DNA from: CBFDCQ01 sp965603355
Lineage (GTDB): Bacteria > Hydrogenedentota > CAZGCA01 > CBFDCQ01
Assembly: GCA_965603355.1 (NCBI GenBank)
Contig: CBFDCQ010000030.1
Location: forward strand, 1 to 36,019
Direction: 5' to 3'
Length of the DNA stretch: 36,019 nt
Each line of letters starts with the position of its first letter. Positions within the stretch are counted from its first letter, which is position 1. The translations under genes and the position numbers were made by a program. The notes under the pieces were generated by a model, which ran no database searches, had not been told where the DNA came from, and saw only the letters and a program-made list of their open reading frames with translations. Shown here one piece after another: positions 33,257-36,019 of this stretch.

Positions 33257-33292
33257 CCCCAATCACGTCTGCCGCGGCCTCCTCGCAATGAC
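33257..33292. repeat. possible copy of a dispersed CGTCATTGCGAGG-type repeat
   Basis: Read on the minus strand, the stretch begins CGTCATTGCGAGGAGG and ends GACGTGATTGGGG, sitting in the gap between the serpin and the epimerase genes. I recognise the opening as resembling an interspersed element common in some uncultured bacterial genomes; this is memory, not a search. The two ends are weakly inverted (CATTGC with GATTGG). It could instead be ordinary spacer. Confidence 0.45.
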
Positions 33293-33313
33293 GGCTGAGT
33301 CGGGGATTCAGCC
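33293..33313 (-). other. hairpin after the epimerase/dehydratase stop
   Basis: GGCTGA (33293-33298) pairs with TCAGCC (33308-33313) across a 9-nt loop and overlaps the epimerase stop codon. There is no T-run. It may reduce read-through into the serpin or protect the end of the message. Confidence 0.35.
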
Positions 33314-34330
33314 GGTGTTCTCAAGCTCGTCTTTGATGCTGGCGATAGTTGTCGTGAGGATATCTTCGAGGGAAGATGTCGGTTCGTACCCGATCACGTT
33401 TTTGATCTTGGTAAGGTCGGGCACGCGTCGTTTCATATCGTCGAAGTTCTGCCCGTAGGCTTCTTCGTAGGGCACAAGTACGATTTGGGAATCGCTGTTG
33501 GTGAGTCGTTTTATAGTCTTGGCAAGGTCGCCTATAGTGGTTTCCTGGTTGCTGCCGAGGTTGAACACGTCGCCGACGGCGCGGGGCTCTTCGGCGAGCG
33601 TTATAAGCGACGTAACGACGTCCTTGACGTACGTGAAGCATCGTGACTGTTCCCCGGATCCGAACACGCGTATCGGTTCGTCGCGCAGCGCCGCCCTGAT
33701 GAACCTGGGGACCACCATGCCGTACTGCCCGGTCTGTCGGGGGCCTATCGTGTTGAACATGCGCACTATGACTATGGGCAGACCGTATTCCCTGTTGTAA
33801 GCGATTGCCAGGAACTCGTCGATCATCTTCGAGCAGGAATAGCTCCACCGGCTGTAAATGGTCGCGCCGCAGACGCAGTCGTCGTCTTCACTGAACGGCA
33901 CGTCCTCGCTCTTGCCGTAAATCTCCGAGCTTGACGCGAGGATCACCTTTCTGTTGAACCGGTTGGCGGTCTCGAGGATCACCTCGCATCCGCGTATGTT
34001 CGTCTCGATGGTGCGGACAGGGTCGGATATGATGAGTTCCACGCCGACGGCGGCGGCGAGATGGAACACGACGTCGCATCGTTCGGTGAGGAGTCCTACT
34101 GTATGTTCGTTCAGTATGGAATCCCGCACGAGGTTGAACCTGTCGTCCGCGAGCAGATGTTCCACGTTTGCGAGGCTTCCCGTGGACAGATCGTCGATTA
34201 CGTCCACGGTCACGCCGCGCGCGAGCAGTTCCTCGCACAGGTGGGAGCCTATGAATCCGGCACCGCCGGTCACAAGCGCACGCTCGAACGTACATCCTGG
34301 AGTTGATTCTGTCGCCTTCTTCGCTGTCAT
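33308..34330 (-). CDS. NAD-dependent nucleotide-sugar epimerase/dehydratase (extended SDR)
   Basis: A 340-residue extended short-chain dehydrogenase. The start at 34330 has GGGGAGGG about 10 nt upstream; a longer frame from 34453 is rejected as it crosses the promoter. It shows the NAD-binding TGGAGFIGSH (21-30), VIDDLSTGS, FHLAAAVGVELI (89-100) and the catalytic Tyr164 and Lys168 (YSCSK) with Ser134/Ser135 upstream (ASSSEIYG). GPRQTGQYGMVVPRFI and the C-terminal VFGSGEQSRCFTYVKD are typical of UDP-sugar 4-epimerases, UDP-glucuronate decarboxylases and related dehydratases. It probably makes an activated sugar for surface polysaccharide. The exact product is not decided by these motifs. Confidence 0.85.
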   Translation of the reverse strand: MTAKKATESTPGCTFERALVTGGAGFIGSHLCEELLARGVTVDVIDDLSTGSLANVEHLLADDRFNLVRDSILNEHTVGLLTERCDVVFHLAAAVGVELIISDPVRTIETNIRGCEVILETANRFNRKVILASSSEIYGKSEDVPFSEDDDCVCGATIYSRWSYSCSKMIDEFLAIAYNREYGLPIVIVRMFNTIGPRQTGQYGMVVPRFIRAALRDEPIRVFGSGEQSRCFTYVKDVVTSLITLAEEPRAVGDVFNLGSNQETTIGDLAKTIKRLTNSDSQIVLVPYEEAYGQNFDDMKRRVPDLTKIKNVIGYEPTSSLEDILTTTIASIKDELENTG

Positions 34331-34367
34331 AGTCAGTAGCCCTCCCCTCTGTAATCCGGCCGATGGT

Positions 34368-34396
34368 AATCTAGCACAGTTCGGGCATTGCGTCAA
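34368..34396 (-). promoter_or_regulatory. sigma-70-like promoter for epimerase/dehydratase (and perhaps serpin)
   Basis: On the minus strand TTGACG (34391-34396), a 17-nt spacer and TAGATT (34368-34373), about 40 nt upstream of the start codon. Confidence 0.65.
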
Positions 34397-34456
34397 GGAA
34401 TGAAGGCGGGCGGGAATGACTCGGGGGCCCGGGAGCGGCAAGAGAAAGGGCATGAC

Positions 34457-34486
34457 TTGCGCTTTTGGTCAAGGATAGGCTATAAT
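34457..34486 (+). promoter_or_regulatory. promoter for the PilZ-acyltransferase operon
   Basis: TTGCGC (34457-34462), an 18-nt spacer and a consensus TATAAT (34481-34486), about 45 nt upstream of the PilZ start codon. Confidence 0.6.
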
Positions 34487-34532
34487 TATATAGGGGTGGA
34501 TAAAGATCTCCGGCGGAAGGGGTATTGAAGCT

Positions 34533-34892
34533 ATGCGCAGCAGCGGAAACAGGCGGAAGTACCCACGCGTTGACGTCGACATTCAGACTACCGTGGCAGG
34601 TAGTGATGAGTCCGTGACTTACAGGACCCAGACAAGAGACGTCAGTGCGGGCGGCATCTGCGTGGCGCTGGAGGCCTTTCTTGAAGCGCCAACTTCAGTC
34701 TCCATTGTGCTTGAGTTGCCGGACGACAAGCCTCCTCTCGAGTCGGTCGGGCGCGTCGCGTGGTGCGTGCGTGAGAGGAAGCTTATTGGGGGGCGGAAGC
34801 ACCCAACTTATGACACGGGCATCTCATTTACCGACCTGAACACCGAGCAACGCGAAAGGTTGATACGTTTCGCGCACAGTTTCCTTAGTTGA
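34533..34892 (+). CDS. PilZ domain protein (c-di-GMP binding)
   Basis: A 119-residue protein that is one PilZ domain. The c-di-GMP-binding parts are visible: the RxxxR motif (RRKYPR, Arg8 and Arg12) and the DxSxxG motif (DVSAGG, Asp36-Gly41). The rest is a small beta-barrel (IVLELPDDKPPLESVGRVAWCV; DTGISFTDL) ending in a short helix. GGAAGGGG lies upstream of the ATG. In this family c-di-GMP binding changes the behaviour of partner proteins in motility, surface polysaccharide or envelope functions. It stands 13 nt before the lipid A acyltransferase-like gene and is surely co-transcribed, so a link between c-di-GMP and envelope lipid is worth considering. Confidence 0.93.
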   Translation: MRSSGNRRKYPRVDVDIQTTVAGSDESVTYRTQTRDVSAGGICVALEAFLEAPTSVSIVLELPDDKPPLESVGRVAWCVRERKLIGGRKHPTYDTGISFTDLNTEQRERLIRFAHSFLS

Positions 34893-34905
34893 CGTGGAGG
34901 CGGTG

Positions 34906-35868
34906 ATGTCGGTCCGCTTTTCCTCCAGATTAGTGCTTCTATTGCTGCGTGCGTTTGCCGGCGCTATCCGCATACTTCCGAGTTTCGCCGCGTACCGGTT
35001 GGGGCAGGTTATAGGGCTGATAGGTTTCGCATTTGGACGGAAGCATCGGCGATTGGCTCTTAACAACTTGCGTCTTGCGTACGGCGATGAGAAGACGGCC
35101 TCTGAAAGAAGGGCAATCGCCCTGAAAGCCTTCATAAATATGGGCCATAATCTTGTAGATTTTTTCCGTATGCGTTTGCTTGCGAAAGAGGATCTGAGCG
35201 GTTTCGTCGAGATAGACGGGCTTGACCATATAGAGAGAGCGCTGGCGGAGGGTAGGGGAGCGATTTTGCTCACGGCGCATCTGGGCAGCTGGGAACTTTT
35301 GGCGGCGGTGGGAGCGTGTCTGGGTTTTCGACTCACGGCGCTTGTCAGCTCGATCGGAGATCCAACGGTCGACGAGTTCATGAGAACGACGCGGGAATCG
35401 TGCGGGTACGAGACCCTGCCGAAACGCGAAGCGTCTCAGGTGGTTACCTCCAGGTTGAAGCAGAACGTCCTGGTAGGTATTCTATCGGACCTGAGCCCCA
35501 GGAGCGACGCGGTGCCGGTGGAGTTTTTCGGAAGGTTGGCCGGGGCTACGAGAGGACCGGCGGTATTTGCGTTGCGTGCAGGTGCGCCTGTCATACCGGG
35601 GTTCACTGTGAGGGTGGGAAACGGCAGGAAGCACAAGTTCATAATCGAGGAGCCGCTTACGCTGATCCGAACAGGAGACATAAGCGAGGATGTTGCCCGA
35701 AACACGCAACTGTTCCAGTCAGTGATCGAGCGGTACGTTCGCCGGTACCCGGAACAGTGGCTCTGGATGCAGAAGCGGTGGAAGATCAGGAGCTATCTCA
35801 GGCGAAAGCTTGAGAAGAAGCGTGCCCGAGAGGGTGCAAAGTCCGCCAAGGCCCAACACGAGGCCTGA
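34906..35868 (+). CDS. LpxL/HtrB-type lipid A acyltransferase-like protein
   Basis: A 320-residue member of the lysophospholipid/lipid A late acyltransferase family. The start at 34906 follows GGAGG by about 5 nt; a GTG at 34894 is a less likely alternative. An N-terminal hydrophobic run anchors it in the inner membrane (residues 8-24 and 30-44). The family active-site HX4E is TAHLGSWELL (His125, Glu130). Further markers are NNLRLAYGD, VDFFRMRLL, GILSDLSPRSDAVPVEFFGR and the C-terminal RYPEQWLWMQKRWK. Its presence indicates a lipopolysaccharide-type outer membrane. It could act on lipid A or another acylated glycolipid. Last gene of the operon with PilZ. Confidence 0.9.
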   Translation: MSVRFSSRLVLLLLRAFAGAIRILPSFAAYRLGQVIGLIGFAFGRKHRRLALNNLRLAYGDEKTASERRAIALKAFINMGHNLVDFFRMRLLAKEDLSGFVEIDGLDHIERALAEGRGAILLTAHLGSWELLAAVGACLGFRLTALVSSIGDPTVDEFMRTTRESCGYETLPKREASQVVTSRLKQNVLVGILSDLSPRSDAVPVEFFGRLAGATRGPAVFALRAGAPVIPGFTVRVGNGRKHKFIIEEPLTLIRTGDISEDVARNTQLFQSVIERYVRRYPEQWLWMQKRWKIRSYLRRKLEKKRAREGAKSAKAQHEA

Positions 35869-36019
35869 CTGGAGTTTATTCGTCCCGCGCGCCGCCCGTG
35901 TGTCAAGACTCTTTAGAAATGTCCTCCTCCATGTGTATATAGTGTCATGGGGGCTTGGTGTAGTTTGGCCCCCATGGGGGCCAGATTTGTCAATAATTAT
36001 GTTTGGTCTCTGGTCGATT
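35869..36019. other. right-end intergenic region, possible mobile-element edge
   Basis: 151 bases with no gene I can support. It contains TGTCAAGACTCTTTAGAAATGTCC at about 35900-35930, a kind of sequence seen at ends of some insertion sequences, then the palindrome listed separately. A second TGTCAA word follows at about 35988. An ATG at 35999 opens a frame that is cut by the window edge and has no visible ribosome site. Confidence 0.35.
35966..35983. repeat. perfect 18-bp palindrome
   Basis: TGGCCCCCA followed directly by TGGGGGCCA, with no spacer. CATGGGGGC from its right half is repeated 27 bp upstream (35946-35954). As RNA it could form a short GC hairpin, but only a weak T-run follows. 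A protein-binding site or part of a mobile-element end are alternatives to a terminator. Confidence 0.6.

Noticed and set aside
1..36019. CRISPR array, tRNA or rRNA genes
   Set aside because: No regularly spaced direct repeats of suitable length and no tRNA or rRNA signatures were seen on either strand by eye.

Overview
The window looks like a chromosomal segment of a diderm (Gram-negative-type) bacterium with roughly mid-to-high-fifties percent GC. It is probably from the PVC/Planctomycetota-Lentisphaerota sphere or a neighbouring, mostly uncultured phylum such as Hydrogenedentota, Sumerlaeota or Omnitrophota. The clues are a Cys-type sulfatase with a twin-arginine (Tat) signal, a ThuA-like secreted protein, two Tat-exported aldo/keto-reductase-like proteins, exported or cytoplasmic TIM-barrel sugar epimerases, several lipoproteins, and an LpxL/HtrB-type lipid A acyltransferase. 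Assignment to a phylum is inference; there is no rRNA or ribosomal marker here.

Layout. 1-3427 (minus): an operon for a GH13-like protein, a secreted beta-helix protein and a sulfatase cut by the left edge, which looks like glycan breakdown. 3786-4802 (plus): a ThuA-like protein. 4883-6893 (minus): a zinc sorbitol-type dehydrogenase followed by a sugar epimerase/isomerase. 7121-10872 (minus): two paralogous Tat-exported AKR-like proteins, a tetraheme lipoprotein and a LamG lipoprotein. 11075-12031 (minus): a Tat-exported tagatose/psicose-3-epimerase-like protein with its own promoter. 12541-13929 (plus): a citrate synthase with an internal insertion. 14013-18312 (minus): a tightly coupled molybdenum hydroxylase operon (2Fe-2S subunit, Tat-exported Moco subunit, XdhC, MocA). 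18510-19436 (plus): an orphan phage Mu gpF/SPP1 gp7-type head-morphogenesis protein. 19660-20319 (plus): a CsgG-like lipoprotein with a glycine zipper. 20526-27357 (plus): addB-addA. 27354-28505 (minus): a rhomboid protease fused to two zinc ribbons. 28882-31875 (plus): a DUF2330/HEAT-like exported protein. 31995-34330 (minus): a nucleotide-sugar epimerase/dehydratase and a lipoprotein serpin. 34533-35868 (plus): a PilZ protein and an LpxL-like acyltransferase. The last 150 bases hold a perfect 18-bp palindrome and could be the edge of a mobile element.

How the genes fit together. The left third reads as a carbohydrate-scavenging neighbourhood. Exported enzymes would release, desulfate, oxidise or epimerise sugars, and a cytoplasmic dehydrogenase and isomerase would finish the work. 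An exported molybdenum hydroxylase has its own maturation factors and no FAD subunit, so electrons probably go to a cytochrome. The right half is housekeeping (recombinational repair, lipid A acylation, c-di-GMP sensing) mixed with envelope proteins.

Many transcription starts can be placed by eye. Sigma-70-like promoters (TTGNNN, 16-18 nt, TATAAT or TAGATT) or extended -10 elements (TGNTATAAT/TATACT) precede most transcription units. No tRNA, rRNA, CRISPR array or complete insertion sequence was seen. The most unusual points are the two AKR-like proteins lacking catalytic tetrad residues, the iron-sulfur-type cysteine set on both AddA and AddB, tandem 15-bp-period repeats plus a palindrome upstream of addBA, the double zinc-ribbon rhomboid, and the serpin with an intact inhibitory hinge.
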